Shown here piece by piece: positions 17,221 to 26,359 of a DNA stretch of 64,000 nucleotides. This DNA comes from Cohnella herbarum (GTDB lineage: Bacteria; Bacillota; Bacilli; Paenibacillales; Paenibacillaceae), in contig NZ_CP051680.1 in the NCBI RefSeq assembly GCF_012849095.1, positions 4,056,501-4,120,500 on the forward strand. Direction: 5' to 3'. Positions within the stretch are counted from its first letter, which is position 1. Each line of letters begins with the position of its first letter. The notes beneath the pieces were generated by a model. It was not told the DNA's origin. It saw only the letters and a program-made list of their open reading frames with translations, and did not search any database. Both the position numbers and the translations under genes were made by a program.

Positions 17221-18537
17221 ATGCAGAGAATTCGTTCGGCGCAATTATATGAAGAAGCGCAGCAGCATATCGTCGGCGGAGTCAACAGCCCTTCCCGCTC
17301 TTTCAAAGCCGTGGGAGGCGGAGCGCCGGTGTTCATGAAAAAAGGGCAAGGCGCGCGCTTCTGGGATGTCGACGATAATCAATATATCGACTACTTGGCC
17401 GCTTTCGGACCGATCATTACCGGGCACGCCCATCCGAAAATTACCGAAGCGATCGTTCGGGCCGCGCATGACGGCACATTATACGGTACCGCTACGGAGC
17501 ATGAGATTCGGTTAGCGGAACAATTGAAGGCGGCTATCCCTTCCATGGACAAGGTACGGTTCGTCAATTCCGGCACCGAAGCCGTCATGACGACGATCCG
17601 GGTTGCGCGGGCTTTTACGGGCCGCAACAAGATCATCAAGTTCGCCGGCTGTTACCACGGACACGCCGATCTCGTCCTTGTCGCCGCCGGCTCCGGGCCG
17701 TCGACGCTCGGAATTCCCGACAGCGCCGGAATTCCGCCGAGCATCGCAAGCGAAGTCATTACGGTGCCGTTCAACGAGTTGGACGGATTGCGGCTCGCTC
17801 TGGAACGCTGGGGAGACCAAGTCGCGGCCGTTATGGTCGAGCCGATCGTCGGTAATTTCGGCATGGTCATGCCGAAACCCGGATTTCTGGAAGCTTTATG
17901 CAAGATGACGAGGGAAGCCGGAGCTCTGGTTATCTATGACGAGGTCATTAGCGCGTTTCGCTTCCATTACGGGTCAAGCCAGACGTTCTCCGCTTTTCCC
18001 GATCAAGACGCGATCCGCCCCGACTTGACCGCGCTTGGCAAGATCATCGGCGGCGGACTGCCTATCGGAGCCTACGGCGGTCGCGCCGACCTGATGGCGA
18101 TGATCGCGCCGCTGGGTCCCGCCTATCAAGCTGGCACGATGGCTGGCAATCCGGCTTCCGTGCTTGCGGGACTTGCATGCTTGGAAGTTCTGCGAGAACC
18201 GGGCGTATATACGCGCATGGAAGCGATGGCGACTCGGTTATGCGAGGGCTTGCAGGCATCGGCCGACAAGCATGGCATACCGCTGACGATCAACCGGATC
18301 GTGGGGGCGTTCTCGACTCATTTCTGCGATCATCCCGTCACGAATTACGAAGAGGCGCAGGGCTCCGACGGCGAGCAATTCGCCCATTTCTTCCGGCTTA
18401 TGTTAGATCGCGGCATCTATCTGGCTCCTTCTAAATATGAAGCGTGGTTTCTTACAACCGCTCACACGGATGCGGATATCGAAGAAACGGTGGCCGCCGC
18501 GGATGCGTCATTCCAAGAAATGGCCGCAGGCCGTTAA
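17221..18537 (+). CDS. hemL: Glutamate-1-semialdehyde 2,1-aminomutase
   Basis: PLP enzyme of the C5 heme pathway forming 5-aminolevulinate. The 438-residue protein shows [10 protein letters not shown], the [25 protein letters not shown] segment (key VNSGTEA), [18 protein letters not shown] and [12 protein letters not shown] with the PLP-binding Lys. The ATG at 17221 is chosen with GGAGG ten bases upstream; a TTG six bases earlier is possible. It stands alone, away from other hem genes, which fits the second-copy GsaB type found in Bacillus relatives; whether another hemL exists elsewhere cannot be seen. Confidence 0.95.
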   Translation: MQRIRSAQLYEEAQQHIVGGVNSPSRSFKAVGGGAPVFMKKGQGARFWDVDDNQYIDYLAAFGPIITGHAHPKITEAIVRAAHDGTLYGTATEHEIRLAEQLKAAIPSMDKVRFVNSGTEAVMTTIRVARAFTGRNKIIKFAGCYHGHADLVLVAAGSGPSTLGIPDSAGIPPSIASEVITVPFNELDGLRLALERWGDQVAAVMVEPIVGNFGMVMPKPGFLEALCKMTREAGALVIYDEVISAFRFHYGSSQTFSAFPDQDAIRPDLTALGKIIGGGLPIGAYGGRADLMAMIAPLGPAYQAGTMAGNPASVLAGLACLEVLREPGVYTRMEAMATRLCEGLQASADKHGIPLTINRIVGAFSTHFCDHPVTNYEEAQGSDGEQFAHFFRLMLDRGIYLAPSKYEAWFLTTAHTDADIEETVAAADASFQEMAAGR

Positions 18538-18539
18538 GA

Positions 18540-18579
18540 CAAGCAGGGATGTCCTCCTAGAGAGGGCATCCCTGCTTGT
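18540..18579 (+). terminator. hemL terminator
   Basis: AAGCAGGGATG/CATCCCTGCTT stem with only a weak T-rich tail, directly after the stop codon. Confidence 0.7.
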
Positions 18580-18635
18580 GGATTTGCCGTTATCCCATCC
18601 GATCAGGAAGGTCGGTTGATCTTTGGAGTAACGGC

Positions 18636-19904
18636 TCAAGACTGTAGTTGCTCCTCGAAAGGAACGCTCGACTGATTCGGAAAATCATCGGGAAACGCAC
18701 TCCACTCCATGCCAATCTCCTCGTCCGTCAGCAAGCAATCGTCCAGTTCCGCGACGAGTCCTTGACGGTCCATCTCCAGTCCGATGAAGACGATTTTGTT
18801 AACTCTATCGCCGTAAACCGGGTCCCAGTATTTCGATATGTCGGGATCTTCGCGAACGATGTCCTCCATTTCATGCTGCGGAAGCGAAGCGACCCAATAT
18901 CCTGCCGGTCCGAACTGTATCGAAGGTCCGGCTTGGCTGAAATTTTGCGCCATGTTATTACGCGTAGCTAGCCAAATGATGCCTTTGGCGCGGACGACTT
19001 CGGCAGGCCATTCGCTCATCCATCGCATAAGGCGCTCAGGGTGAAACGGACGAATTCGTTCATATACGAAGGAGGAAATTCCGTATTCCTCCGTCTCGGG
19101 AACGTGATGCTCCTTCGCCATTTCCTGCATCCAACCCGCCGAACGGCTCGCTTCGTCGAAATCGAACAATCCCGTGTTCAGAATATCGGAAGCTTCCACT
19201 CGTCCGAATTCGGAACGGATGATTTTCGCGCGCGGCTGAAGACTTCGGAGAACCGTTTCCAGTTCCGCAAGCTCCTTGTCGCCTACCCTGTCGCATTTAT
19301 TCAATATAAGCACGTCGCAGAACTCGATCTGATCGATCAGCAGATCGACGACTTCGCGGGTATCGTTCTCTCCGATTTCCTGCTTGCGGTCCATGAGCCG
19401 CTCCCCGGACGAGAAATCGCTCCAGAACCGGTACGCATCGACGACCGTCACCATGCAATCGAGGCGGCAAAATTTCGTCAAATCGATGCCATGCTCCTCG
19501 TCGATATAAGAGAACGTCTGCGCAACGGGGATCGGTTCCCCTACGCCGGTCGATTCGATCAAGATGTAGTCGAATCGATTCTCGCAAGCCAATCTCTCCA
19601 CTTCATGCAACAAATCTTCCCTTAGCGTGCAACAGATACAGCCGTTAGACATCTCTACGAGCTTCTCGTCCGTTCGCGACAAGCCTCCTCCGTCTTTAAT
19701 CAAAGCCGCGTCAATGTTAACGTCTCCTAGATCGTTAACGATGACGGCAACTTTCAAGCCTTGCCGATTGTTCAAGACGTGATTAAGGATCGTTGTTTTG
19801 CCTGCGCCTAAATATCCGCTTAATACGGTGACAGGGAGTTTATTGGGCTTGTTCGGATCATTATTCGGCACGGTAGCTTTAGTCGGTTCGGTAGCTTTGT
19901 TCAT
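18636..19904 (-). CDS. CobW/COG0523-family GTPase, Zur-regulated metallochaperone
   Basis: A 422-residue P-loop GTPase. It shows GYLGAGKTT (Walker A), the metal-binding [12 protein letters not shown] motif (CxCC type), ESTGVGEP and NKCD for guanine, plus a C-terminal CobW_C region with FHPERLMRW. Members under Zur control (ZagA/YciC type) deliver zinc to enzymes when zinc is scarce. The start at 19904 is preferred because GGAGAAGTGAG lies upstream; the in-frame ATG at 19928 would contain that site and touch the Zur box. Two Zur boxes precede the gene, which supports a zinc-limitation role. Confidence 0.93.
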   Translation of the reverse strand: MNKATEPTKATVPNNDPNKPNKLPVTVLSGYLGAGKTTILNHVLNNRQGLKVAVIVNDLGDVNIDAALIKDGGGLSRTDEKLVEMSNGCICCTLREDLLHEVERLACENRFDYILIESTGVGEPIPVAQTFSYIDEEHGIDLTKFCRLDCMVTVVDAYRFWSDFSSGERLMDRKQEIGENDTREVVDLLIDQIEFCDVLILNKCDRVGDKELAELETVLRSLQPRAKIIRSEFGRVEASDILNTGLFDFDEASRSAGWMQEMAKEHHVPETEEYGISSFVYERIRPFHPERLMRWMSEWPAEVVRAKGIIWLATRNNMAQNFSQAGPSIQFGPAGYWVASLPQHEMEDIVREDPDISKYWDPVYGDRVNKIVFIGLEMDRQGLVAELDDCLLTDEEIGMEWSAFPDDFPNQSSVPFEEQLQS

Positions 19905-19928
19905 TAAATGTCTCACTTCTCCATTCAT

Positions 19929-19951
19929 TTAATCGTAATCATTACGATAAT
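19929..19951. promoter_or_regulatory. Zur box 1
   Basis: AATCGTAAT-C-ATTACGATA, a near-perfect match to the Bacillus Zur box (AATCGTAAT-N-ATTACGATT), 24 bp upstream of the CobW-type start codon. Confidence 0.92.
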
Positions 19952-20001
19952 GTGTGAAATAGAAAACCGAGTTGCATCGGTTATCATCTCGGCCTCTGAA
20001 T

Positions 20002-20024
20002 TTAATCGTAATAATTACGATTAA
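20002..20024. promoter_or_regulatory. Zur box 2
   Basis: A perfect dyad, TTAATCGTAAT-A-ATTACGATTAA, 50 bp from box 1. Tandem boxes are expected to give tight or graded repression. Confidence 0.93.
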
Positions 20025-20055
20025 TAATACAGGCAGTCATCTCATCTGTCAACAA

Positions 20056-20096
20056 AGGAAGCCCCCCATCCGGTACGGATGAAGGGCTCCCTTAAT
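20056..20096 (-). terminator. Terminator of the WG-repeat gene
   Basis: Minus-strand AAGGGAGCCCTTCATCCG/CGGATGGGGGGCTTCCTT stem after the stop codon. Confidence 0.8.
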
Positions 20097-20105
20097 CGAC
20101 TCTGC

Positions 20106-21536
20106 TTATTTCGCGGCTTGCGCTTCAGCGGGAGCCGGAACTTCGATAGCCGGTGCCGCCGCGTCTGCCACGACTTTCCCTTGAACGTCGATCAGCTTCG
20201 CTTCTGTGCCGTTAATCACGCGCGCCAGTCCATTATCGAACGGTTCAACGGAATCGTATTGGGCTTTAATGGCGACATCGCCCTTTTTATTGATAAAGCC
20301 ATATTTGCCGTCTTCCTCGAAGTAAGCCAAACCGTCATGAAAGTCGCCGACATCCGCGTATTTCGTGCTAAGTACCGTCTCTCCTTTGCGGTTCACGTAA
20401 CTGAATACTCCTTCGTTCGCGACGGCGGCAACGCCTTCGCTGAAAACGAAGCCTTGTGCATAACTGGCCGGTATTGCCAACTCTCCCTTGGCATTCACGT
20501 AACCGAAGGAACCTTCGCCGTCCGCGCCTTCCGCCTGTACGAGTCCGAGACCTTCGCTGAAATCGAACGCGTGCTGGTAGACGGCCGGAATAACCACTTT
20601 GCCCGTCGTATCGATGTAACCGTATTTCCCTTCGATTTGCACGGCAGCGAGTCCCCCGGAGAAATAAAACGCATCCTCGAACTGCAACGGAATGACTTCT
20701 TTGCCGGAATGATCGATGTAACCGAATTTGTCGCCCGTTCGAACGAGCGCTAGCCCGCCGGAGAAATCGAACGCTTCATCGTAAGCCGGAGTCAGTACCG
20801 TCTCCCCGCGCGCGTTGATATAAGCGGCTTTACCGTTCTTCTCGACTAGCGCGAGACCGTCGGAGAAATCGTAAGCCTGAGTATACTGAACAGGGATAAC
20901 GGATTTGCCCGATGCGTTGATATAACCGCTGTTGCCGTATTTCGTTACGATAGCCAGCCCTTCGCTGAAGCCGTTCGTTTCATCGTATTTCGCCGGAATG
21001 GCGACTTCTCCGAATACGTTCACGTAGCCTTGCTTGCCGTTGCTTACGAACGGATGGAGTCTTGGTGCGATCGTTAACGTCGACGTAGCACCGTCCCAAG
21101 TTACCTTTGCTCCGAACTGCTCTCCGATTACTTTAGCCGGAACCCACAAAACTCCGTCTTTCCATTGCGTTGCCGCCGACAACGCGACGCTTTTACCGTT
21201 CACGATCGCATTGTTGGAGTTGGCTGCAAGTTTCACCGAGCGACTGCCTTGTGTCAATATCGTCGTCTTGGTCGCTTGATCCCACTTCACGGTCGCTCCG
21301 ATCGCTGCGGCGAACGATTTGGCAGGCAGGAAGGTGGCACCCTTGATCGTTGCCGTCGTCCAGCCCGTTTGAATGACTCCGTCTACGGAGACGGTCGCGC
21401 TAGCCGTTGCGGCGGATACCGCGGAAGCATGGCCGAAGCTTGAGATTTGTACCGCTAAGAGCGCGGCTGCCGCAACTAACAATCCTTTGCGGATCGATGG
21501 ACGGGTATGAGAAATAAGAAATCGGGATTGAGACAT
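20106..21536 (-). CDS. Secreted WG-repeat protein with copper-amine-oxidase-like N-terminal domain
   Basis: A 476-residue exported protein. A signal peptide (about 1-43, cleavage after ASA) precedes a Cu_amine_oxidN1-like domain (about 45-155: VSVDG, FLPAKSFAAAIGATVKWD, LWVPAKVIGEQFGAKVTWD). About 165-455 is a run of roughly eight WG-type repeats of the form GYIN..GK.VIP..Y..A.DFS.GLA.V. The tail is rich in Ala/Pro. The amine-oxidase-like part in Firmicutes is a wall- or surface-associated module without enzyme activity. The start follows AGGAG at nine bases. It lies 33 bp downstream of a sulfate-type binding protein gene with no clear terminator between. Function unknown. Confidence 0.85.
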   Translation of the reverse strand: MSQSRFLISHTRPSIRKGLLVAAAALLAVQISSFGHASAVSAATASATVSVDGVIQTGWTTATIKGATFLPAKSFAAAIGATVKWDQATKTTILTQGSRSVKLAANSNNAIVNGKSVALSAATQWKDGVLWVPAKVIGEQFGAKVTWDGATSTLTIAPRLHPFVSNGKQGYVNVFGEVAIPAKYDETNGFSEGLAIVTKYGNSGYINASGKSVIPVQYTQAYDFSDGLALVEKNGKAAYINARGETVLTPAYDEAFDFSGGLALVRTGDKFGYIDHSGKEVIPLQFEDAFYFSGGLAAVQIEGKYGYIDTTGKVVIPAVYQHAFDFSEGLGLVQAEGADGEGSFGYVNAKGELAIPASYAQGFVFSEGVAAVANEGVFSYVNRKGETVLSTKYADVGDFHDGLAYFEEDGKYGFINKKGDVAIKAQYDSVEPFDNGLARVINGTEAKLIDVQGKVVADAAAPAIEVPAPAEAQAAK

Positions 21537-21569
21537 ATAGAATTTCTCCTCATCTATTAGGGATATTGA

Positions 21570-22595
21570 TTATTTTTTCAAGTAAATTTGGTCGAAGGTT
21601 CCTTTATCCGCGAAATGTTCCGCTTGCGCTTTCTCCCAACCGCCGAAATCGTTAATCGTAATCAGATTCAGAGTAGGGAAGTTTTTCGCGAACTCTTTCG
21701 CGACTTTGGCATTGATCGGACGGTAGAAGTTTTTCGCCGCGATTCTTTGGCCTTCCTCGGTGTACAGATAATCCAGATAAGCGGTAGCGACTTGGCGGGT
21801 ATCGTGCTTGTTCACGTTCTTGGTTACGACGGCAACCGTAGGCTCCGCAAGGATACTTAAGGACGGCGTTACGATCTCGAATTTATCCCCGTATTCCTTC
21901 TTGGCCAAGTAGGCTTCGTTCTCCCAAGCGATTAAGACGTCTCCGATGCCCTTCTCGATGAACGTATTCGTGGAACCTCTAGCGCCCGTATCGAGTACCG
22001 GTACGTTCTGGAATAGCTTCTTCACGAATTCTTTCGCTTTGTCTTGGCTGTTGTCGTTATGTTTCAATGCGTAACCCCAAGCGGCCAAGTAGTTCCAACG
22101 AGCTCCGCCCGACGTCTTCGGATTCGGCGTAATGATTTTGATATCGGACTTAACCAGATCGTCCCAGTCTTTGATCTTCTTCGGATTGCCTTTACGTACT
22201 AGGAAAACGATCGTGGATTTGTATGGAGCGCTGTTATTCGCCAGCCGTTTCTGCCAGCCCTTGGCGATAAAACCTTTGTCCTCTATGGCGGTTACGTCGT
22301 ATTCAAGAGCTAACGTGACCACGTCCGCTTCCAGACCGTCGATAACGGAACGAGCTTGTGCTCCCGAGCCTCCATGGGATTGCTTAATCGTTACTTTCTG
22401 TCCGGTTTTCTTCTCCCAATACTTAGCGAACGCCGCGTTGTATTCCACGTACAATTCGCGAGTCGGATCGTAGGAGACATTAAGCAGGTTTACGCTTTTC
22501 TTCTCGGATTTCTTGGTAACGGCACCGAATACGGTCGATGTGGATAATACGAATGCCAATGCGGTAAGCAGGATAAGGCGGAAAGATTTCTTCAT
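21570..22595 (-). CDS. Sulfate/thiosulfate ABC transporter substrate-binding protein (copy 1)
   Basis: A 341-residue exported binding protein. The signal peptide (about 1-24, ending TVFGA) lacks a lipobox Cys, unusual for a Firmicute binding protein. The family motifs [24 protein letters not shown] and [13 protein letters not shown], and the [11 protein letters not shown] end, identify the Sbp/CysP group. The ATG at 22595 follows AAAGGAG. The frame stays open upstream through a Cys-codon-containing leader. No permease or ATPase gene adjoins it, so it must use components encoded elsewhere. It is divergent from a paralogue at 22891. Confidence 0.92.
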   Translation of the reverse strand: MKKSFRLILLTALAFVLSTSTVFGAVTKKSEKKSVNLLNVSYDPTRELYVEYNAAFAKYWEKKTGQKVTIKQSHGGSGAQARSVIDGLEADVVTLALEYDVTAIEDKGFIAKGWQKRLANNSAPYKSTIVFLVRKGNPKKIKDWDDLVKSDIKIITPNPKTSGGARWNYLAAWGYALKHNDNSQDKAKEFVKKLFQNVPVLDTGARGSTNTFIEKGIGDVLIAWENEAYLAKKEYGDKFEIVTPSLSILAEPTVAVVTKNVNKHDTRQVATAYLDYLYTEEGQRIAAKNFYRPINAKVAKEFAKNFPTLNLITINDFGGWEKAQAEHFADKGTFDQIYLKK

Positions 22596-22643
22596 TCGGA
22601 TGACTCTCCTTTGTTTTGAGAAAATGTAGGTAGCAAACGTAAA

Positions 22644-22736
22644 AGGCCCCGATTTCGGACATACGCATAGCGCAATAACTGCGGCTGTGCGGATGTGAAG
22701 TCGAGGCCTCCGGTTTACCGGTCGGCGCGATGGCAC
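22644..22736 (-). promoter_or_regulatory. Hairpin leader with cysteine codons upstream of sulfate-binding gene 1
   Basis: On the minus strand AGGCCTCGA (22701-22709) can pair with TCGGGGCCT (22644-22652), enclosing a second stem, and is followed by a short TTTT. A frame starting at a GTG (22736, preceded by GGATC) would encode an Arg-rich stretch, then [16 protein letters not shown]. Its two Cys codons (22659-22667) lie in the 3' arm of the hairpin. This resembles actinobacterial cysteine leader peptides of the form RLHVDL..LASALC. It has no stop codon before the main gene, which is odd. No S-box features are present. Confidence 0.4.
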
Positions 22737-22755
22737 GATCCATTTGAATAATCCC

Positions 22756-22829
22756 ATCATATTCCACACTATTCCCAGTTGTCAACTATGAATTAATCGT
22801 TGACAACAAGTTTGTTCTGTTGCTACAAT
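22756..22829. promoter_or_regulatory. Divergent promoters sharing an inverted repeat
   Basis: Minus strand: TTGACA (22780-22785), 18 bp, TATGAT (22756-22761), for copy 1. Plus strand: TTGACA (22800-22805), 18 bp, TACAAT (22824-22829), for copy 2. Both -35 boxes sit in one perfect inverted repeat, TTGTCAAC-N12-GTTGACAA (22779-22806), so a protein bound there would control both genes. Confidence 0.75.
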
Positions 22830-22840
22830 CGCTTCAATAA

Positions 22841-22875
22841 ATCCAATTATTTCTATTGGAATTAATATTTTTTTG
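22841..22875 (+). terminator. Terminator-like hairpin in the leader of sulfate-binding gene 2
   Basis: TCCAAT/ATTGGA stem followed by ATTAATATTTTTTT, just before the ribosome binding site and a few bases after the predicted transcription start. It may attenuate or only insulate. Confidence 0.45.
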
Positions 22876-22890
22876 AAAAGGGGTACCTCC

Positions 22891-23970
22891 ATGCACACGC
22901 GCAAAAGCATGAGCACACGCGCTATTCTTATCGGTTTAATCGCGCTTACGACTTTAACGATTTCCGCCTGCTCGGGAAACGGCAACAAGGAACAGGCAGC
23001 CGCTGAAGAGACTCCGAAATCCGACTATACGAAAGCCGTGTCCTTGATCAACGCGGTTTCGAAGGGTACGGCCGAATTGTACGCGGAGATCGATAACGCT
23101 TTTATCCACAGCTGGAAAGAACGTACCGGACAAACCGTAACGATCGAACAATCCGCGGGAAGCTCGAACGTTCAGAAGGATGCCATTATCGGCGGGCAAG
23201 TAAAGGCGGACGTGACTACGCTCGGCGTAGGCATCGACATCGATGCCATTCAGGCTAAAGGTCTCGTGGGGGAAGGGTGGCAACAGCGTTACGATTATAA
23301 TAGTTCTCCGTTTACGACGGCCGTCGCTTTCGTCGTCCGATCGGGCAATCCGAAAGGAATCGCGGAATGGGAAGATGTCCTTAAAGCCGAAGTTCAGATC
23401 GTAACGACCGATCCGACTACGGATTCAGACGCGCGTTGGTATTATGCGGCTCCCTGGGCTTATTCGTTGGATAAGCAGGCCGATGATACCGAAGCAGCCA
23501 AAGCTTTCGTCACCGATTATCATCAGCATGTGAGCGTGCTTGCTAAAGACGATACGGAGGCGGAGAGCATATTCGTCGGCAAGAGCCAGGGCGATGTATG
23601 GATAACGACGGAAAGCAATGCCCTTCGGATCGCCAACTCGACCGGTAAAGGCAAAATCGAGGTCATCGTGCCCTCCGTTACGTTAACCGTAGAACCGATC
23701 GTGTCGGCTATCGATAGCAACGCCGACGCGAATGGCGTCCGCGAGGTCGCGAATGCTTACGCAGACTACCTCTTCACGGAAGAAGCGCAGACGATCGCCG
23801 CCAAGCATTATTTCAGACCGCGATTCGCTTCCATCACGGAGCAATACGTCGGCGTGTTCGCGAATGTCTCTCTTCTCACGGTAGACGATAACTTAAGCGG
23901 CTGGGAAGACCTGCAGCAAGCGCTCTTCTCCGAAGGCGGCTTGTTCGGTCAATTGCCAGCCAAATCATGA
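22891..23970 (+). CDS. Sulfate-type ABC transporter substrate-binding lipoprotein (copy 2)
   Basis: A 359-residue binding protein with a lipoprotein signal peptide ending in lipobox ISAC, so it should be lipid-anchored on the outer face of the membrane. The body parallels the divergent copy: SLINAVSKGTAELYAE, QSAGSSNVQ, DARWYYAAPWAYS, FTEEAQTIAAKHYFRPR (key EAQTIAA and YFRPR) and a closing GWEDLQQALF. The ATG at 22891 follows AAAAGGGG. The usual SHGGSGAQ substrate loop is changed to SAGSSNVQ, so its ligand may differ from sulfate (another oxyanion or a sulfonate). No transporter genes adjoin it. Confidence 0.88.
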   Translation: MHTRKSMSTRAILIGLIALTTLTISACSGNGNKEQAAAEETPKSDYTKAVSLINAVSKGTAELYAEIDNAFIHSWKERTGQTVTIEQSAGSSNVQKDAIIGGQVKADVTTLGVGIDIDAIQAKGLVGEGWQQRYDYNSSPFTTAVAFVVRSGNPKGIAEWEDVLKAEVQIVTTDPTTDSDARWYYAAPWAYSLDKQADDTEAAKAFVTDYHQHVSVLAKDDTEAESIFVGKSQGDVWITTESNALRIANSTGKGKIEVIVPSVTLTVEPIVSAIDSNADANGVREVANAYADYLFTEEAQTIAAKHYFRPRFASITEQYVGVFANVSLLTVDDNLSGWEDLQQALFSEGGLFGQLPAKS

Positions 23971-23984
23971 ACCGCACTATTAAC

Positions 23985-24033
23985 AAAAAGACGAAGGGGA
24001 TATCCCGTTAACGGGATTGCCCTTCGTCTTTTT
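23985..24033. terminator. Bidirectional terminator
   Basis: AAAAAGACGAAGGG/CCCTTCGTCTTTTT stem with an inner CCCGTTAACGGG palindrome. It serves the convergent binding-protein gene and the small gene at 24008, whose stop codon lies within it. Confidence 0.9.
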
Positions 24034-24268
24034 CGCTATCGGCTTGCTTTTCCAGCTTCACGTTTGCATATCTGCCGTCTACTTCCGAAGCCATGGCCCG
24101 ATATGCTTTCGTCTCTTCGACGACCGGATCGAACTTAGCCTGCACCCGTATTTCCCATCGCGGCGGAAGCTGCTTTGTCGCTTCGGATTGAACTTCCTCT
24201 CCCGACGGCTCTGCCGTTTCCTCGGTTAATGCTCGGGCGAGCAACTCCTCGGCATCTTTATGCTCCAC
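24008..24268 (-). CDS. Small hypothetical protein
   Basis: An 86-residue, strongly charged and Glu/Lys-rich protein (EELLARALTEETAEPSGEE start; ending KLEKQADSEKDEGQSR), with no signal peptide or membrane segment. It starts at a GTG preceded by AAGGATC, the same arrangement seen at other GTG starts in the window. It is 45 bp downstream of the inositol-phosphatase gene on the same strand and shares the terminator, so it is likely cotranscribed. No family recognised. Confidence 0.6.
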   Translation of the reverse strand: MEHKDAEELLARALTEETAEPSGEEVQSEATKQLPPRWEIRVQAKFDPVVEETKAYRAMASEVDGRYANVKLEKQADSEKDEGQSR

Positions 24269-24313
24269 GATCCTTCGCCCCCTTCTCCTTAGAATGGTCG
24301 AAAGCCGCTAATC

Positions 24314-25165
24314 TCATGTATGCGATGCGGCTTGAAGCTCCTCGATCAATTCCTGCTGAATAAGTCCATTGGTTGCGGTTACGTTGCGTACGGCGAGGTG
24401 ATAAGGCTCTCCGGATAAGTCCGACATTCGTCCGCCCGCTTCCTCGACTAACAACGAGCCGGCCGCGATATCCCACGCGCTCAAGTTGTATTCCCAGAAG
24501 CCGCTCAGACGGCCTGACGCCACGTAAGCAAGATGCAACGCCGCCGATCCAGAGACCCTAATATTGCGGACCTTGGGAGCCAGCGCTTGAATGCCCTTCA
24601 GGTTTGCAGGTAAAGCCACATGCTGATCCGCGGGGAATCCGGTTGCCAACAAACTTAAGCTTAACTTATTCTCCGGGGACACTTGCATTTTACGTCCGTG
24701 CACGTATGCGCCCTTCCCTCTTTCGGCCACGAACAGCTCGTCTCTCGAAGGGTCGTACACGACGCCGACGATCACTTGTCCGCGATGCGCCAATGCGATG
24801 GATACCGAATAGAACGGAAATCCATGCACGTAATTGGTCGTACCGTCCACGGGATCGACGATCCATAGATACTCGGCGTCGCTGACATCCTGCAACGCTT
24901 TCGCGGATGCTTCCGACCCCGGCTCTACTCCCTCTTCTCCCAAGAAGGAATGGGTAGGAAAATGTGTCGCGATCAGATTGCGGATCATCCGCTCCGCGCC
25001 CTTGTCTACTTCGGTCACGAGATCGTGCATCGAGTATTTCGTATCCAACTGGGTAATGCTTCCCATTTTGCTTTTAATCCATTCTCCGGCTTTGGCAGCG
25101 CAGTTGACGGCTACCGCCGTAAAGCTCTTGCCGCCGATAATGCTCTCAGGCTGGTTAGCGTCCAT
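24314..25165 (-). CDS. suhB: Inositol monophosphatase family protein (SuhB-like)
   Basis: A 283-residue Mg-dependent, Li-sensitive-type sugar phosphatase. The metal-site motifs are FLGEEG, WIVDPVDGTTNYVHG and the late WDIAAGSLLVEEAGG. They place it with inositol-1-phosphatase, SuhB and related NADP/histidinol phosphatases, so the exact substrate is uncertain. The start follows AGAGGGATGG. It is convergent to no gene and lies just upstream of a small charged-protein gene. Confidence 0.9.
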   Translation of the reverse strand: MDANQPESIIGGKSFTAVAVNCAAKAGEWIKSKMGSITQLDTKYSMHDLVTEVDKGAERMIRNLIATHFPTHSFLGEEGVEPGSEASAKALQDVSDAEYLWIVDPVDGTTNYVHGFPFYSVSIALAHRGQVIVGVVYDPSRDELFVAERGKGAYVHGRKMQVSPENKLSLSLLATGFPADQHVALPANLKGIQALAPKVRNIRVSGSAALHLAYVASGRLSGFWEYNLSAWDIAAGSLLVEEAGGRMSDLSGEPYHLAVRNVTATNGLIQQELIEELQAASHT

Positions 25166-25271
25166 TATCCATCCCTCTAATCATTGGTATCGTTACGTTC
25201 GGACAAGGTTGTCCTTTTTCTATCATATACGAAAATGCGGTAAAGCGGTTGCGCTAGTGGTGGGGATTGAC

Positions 25272-25316
25272 AAAAAAACCGATGCGATTGATCCCATAGA
25301 ATCAGTTCGCATCGGG
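25272..25316 (-). terminator. fabI terminator
   Basis: Minus-strand CCGATGCGA/TCGCATCGG stem followed by seven T. Confidence 0.9.
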
Positions 25317-25336
25317 CATTGCATTGCTAAAGTGAA

Positions 25337-26104
25337 TTATCCTACAATATTATACCCGTTGTCGACATGCAGAACTTCGCCCGTAATGCCGCGAGCCCAA
25401 GGGCTCATCAAGAATAGAGCGGTATCGCCTACGTCGGATGCTTCCGTGTTGCGACGAAGAGGAGCTTTCTCCTCTACTTGCTTCAAGATCGTATTAAATC
25501 CGGCAATGCCTTTAGCTGCCAGCGTGCGAATCGGACCTGCGGAAATCGCGTTGACGCGAATGTCTTGCGGGCCCAAGTCGCTTGCGAGATAACGAACGGA
25601 TGCTTCAAGCGCGGCTTTGGCAACTCCCATAACGTTGTAATTGCGAAGCGTACGCTCTGCACCAAGATAAGTCAGCGTGACGATGCTGCCGCCTTCCGTC
25701 ATTAACGGGTGAAGTCTTTGCGCTACGGCCGTTAGGGAATATACGCTCACATCGTGAGCTAATGCAAAACCCGGACGCGACGTATCCACGTACAAGCCGT
25801 CCAGCTCTTCCGCTTTCGCGAAGGCGATGCAATGCGCAAGTCCGTGCAGCACGCCAACCTCTTCCTTCAAGCGGGCAGCGAGTGCTTCTATGTCTTCATC
25901 GGAGGAAACGTTGCATTGTAACGTCAGCGAGCCCTCGATCGTATCCGCTAGCTTTTTAACGCGTTCTTCCACTCGCTCGTTCTCGTATGTAAAAACCAAT
26001 CGCGCTCCTTGAGATGCAAGCGATTGGGCAATGGCCCAGGCGATGCTGCGCTCGTTGGCAACGCCCATGACCACGATGTTCTTTCCAGTAAGCAATCCGT
26101 TCAT
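25337..26104 (-). CDS. fabI: Enoyl-[acyl-carrier-protein] reductase (NADH/NADPH)
   Basis: Last step of the fatty-acid elongation cycle. The 255-residue SDR protein has GVANERSIAWAIA at the nucleotide site, the HCIAFA stretch, and the FabI catalytic arrangement Tyr-x6-Lys in NYNVMGVAK, with the preceding TLTYLGAE. The ATG at 26104 follows GAGGGGG and matches the family N-terminus (NGLLTGKN); an upstream extension in the same frame is not supported. It is monocistronic with its own terminator. This is the target class of triclosan-like inhibitors. Confidence 0.95.
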   Translation of the reverse strand: MNGLLTGKNIVVMGVANERSIAWAIAQSLASQGARLVFTYENERVEERVKKLADTIEGSLTLQCNVSSDEDIEALAARLKEEVGVLHGLAHCIAFAKAEELDGLYVDTSRPGFALAHDVSVYSLTAVAQRLHPLMTEGGSIVTLTYLGAERTLRNYNVMGVAKAALEASVRYLASDLGPQDIRVNAISAGPIRTLAAKGIAGFNTILKQVEEKAPLRRNTEASDVGDTALFLMSPWARGITGEVLHVDNGYNIVG

Positions 26105-26359
26105 TTCGTGGATTTCCCCCTCGTCACAATTAAAGATGCTCTCGCTCTCCAAAAGCTGACACAGCACCCTTCATTGTCCAACGTAACGCATTTCCACGGG
26201 GATTGCAACAGTCAATGTCGCGGTTATCGACTAGAGATGTAGGCGTTTACATGCGGGCATAAACCGAATTTCGCCATCCTCTAGGAATGGCGGGGAGTCT
26301 GGCGGGGAAACGTTGATGGCGTAGACGATTGGGAAAAATACAACGGGTGAGATACTCTC

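Noticed and set aside
22640..22760. S-box (SAM) riboswitch upstream of the sulfate-binding gene
   Set aside because: The conserved S-box segments are absent; the structure is a single long hairpin.
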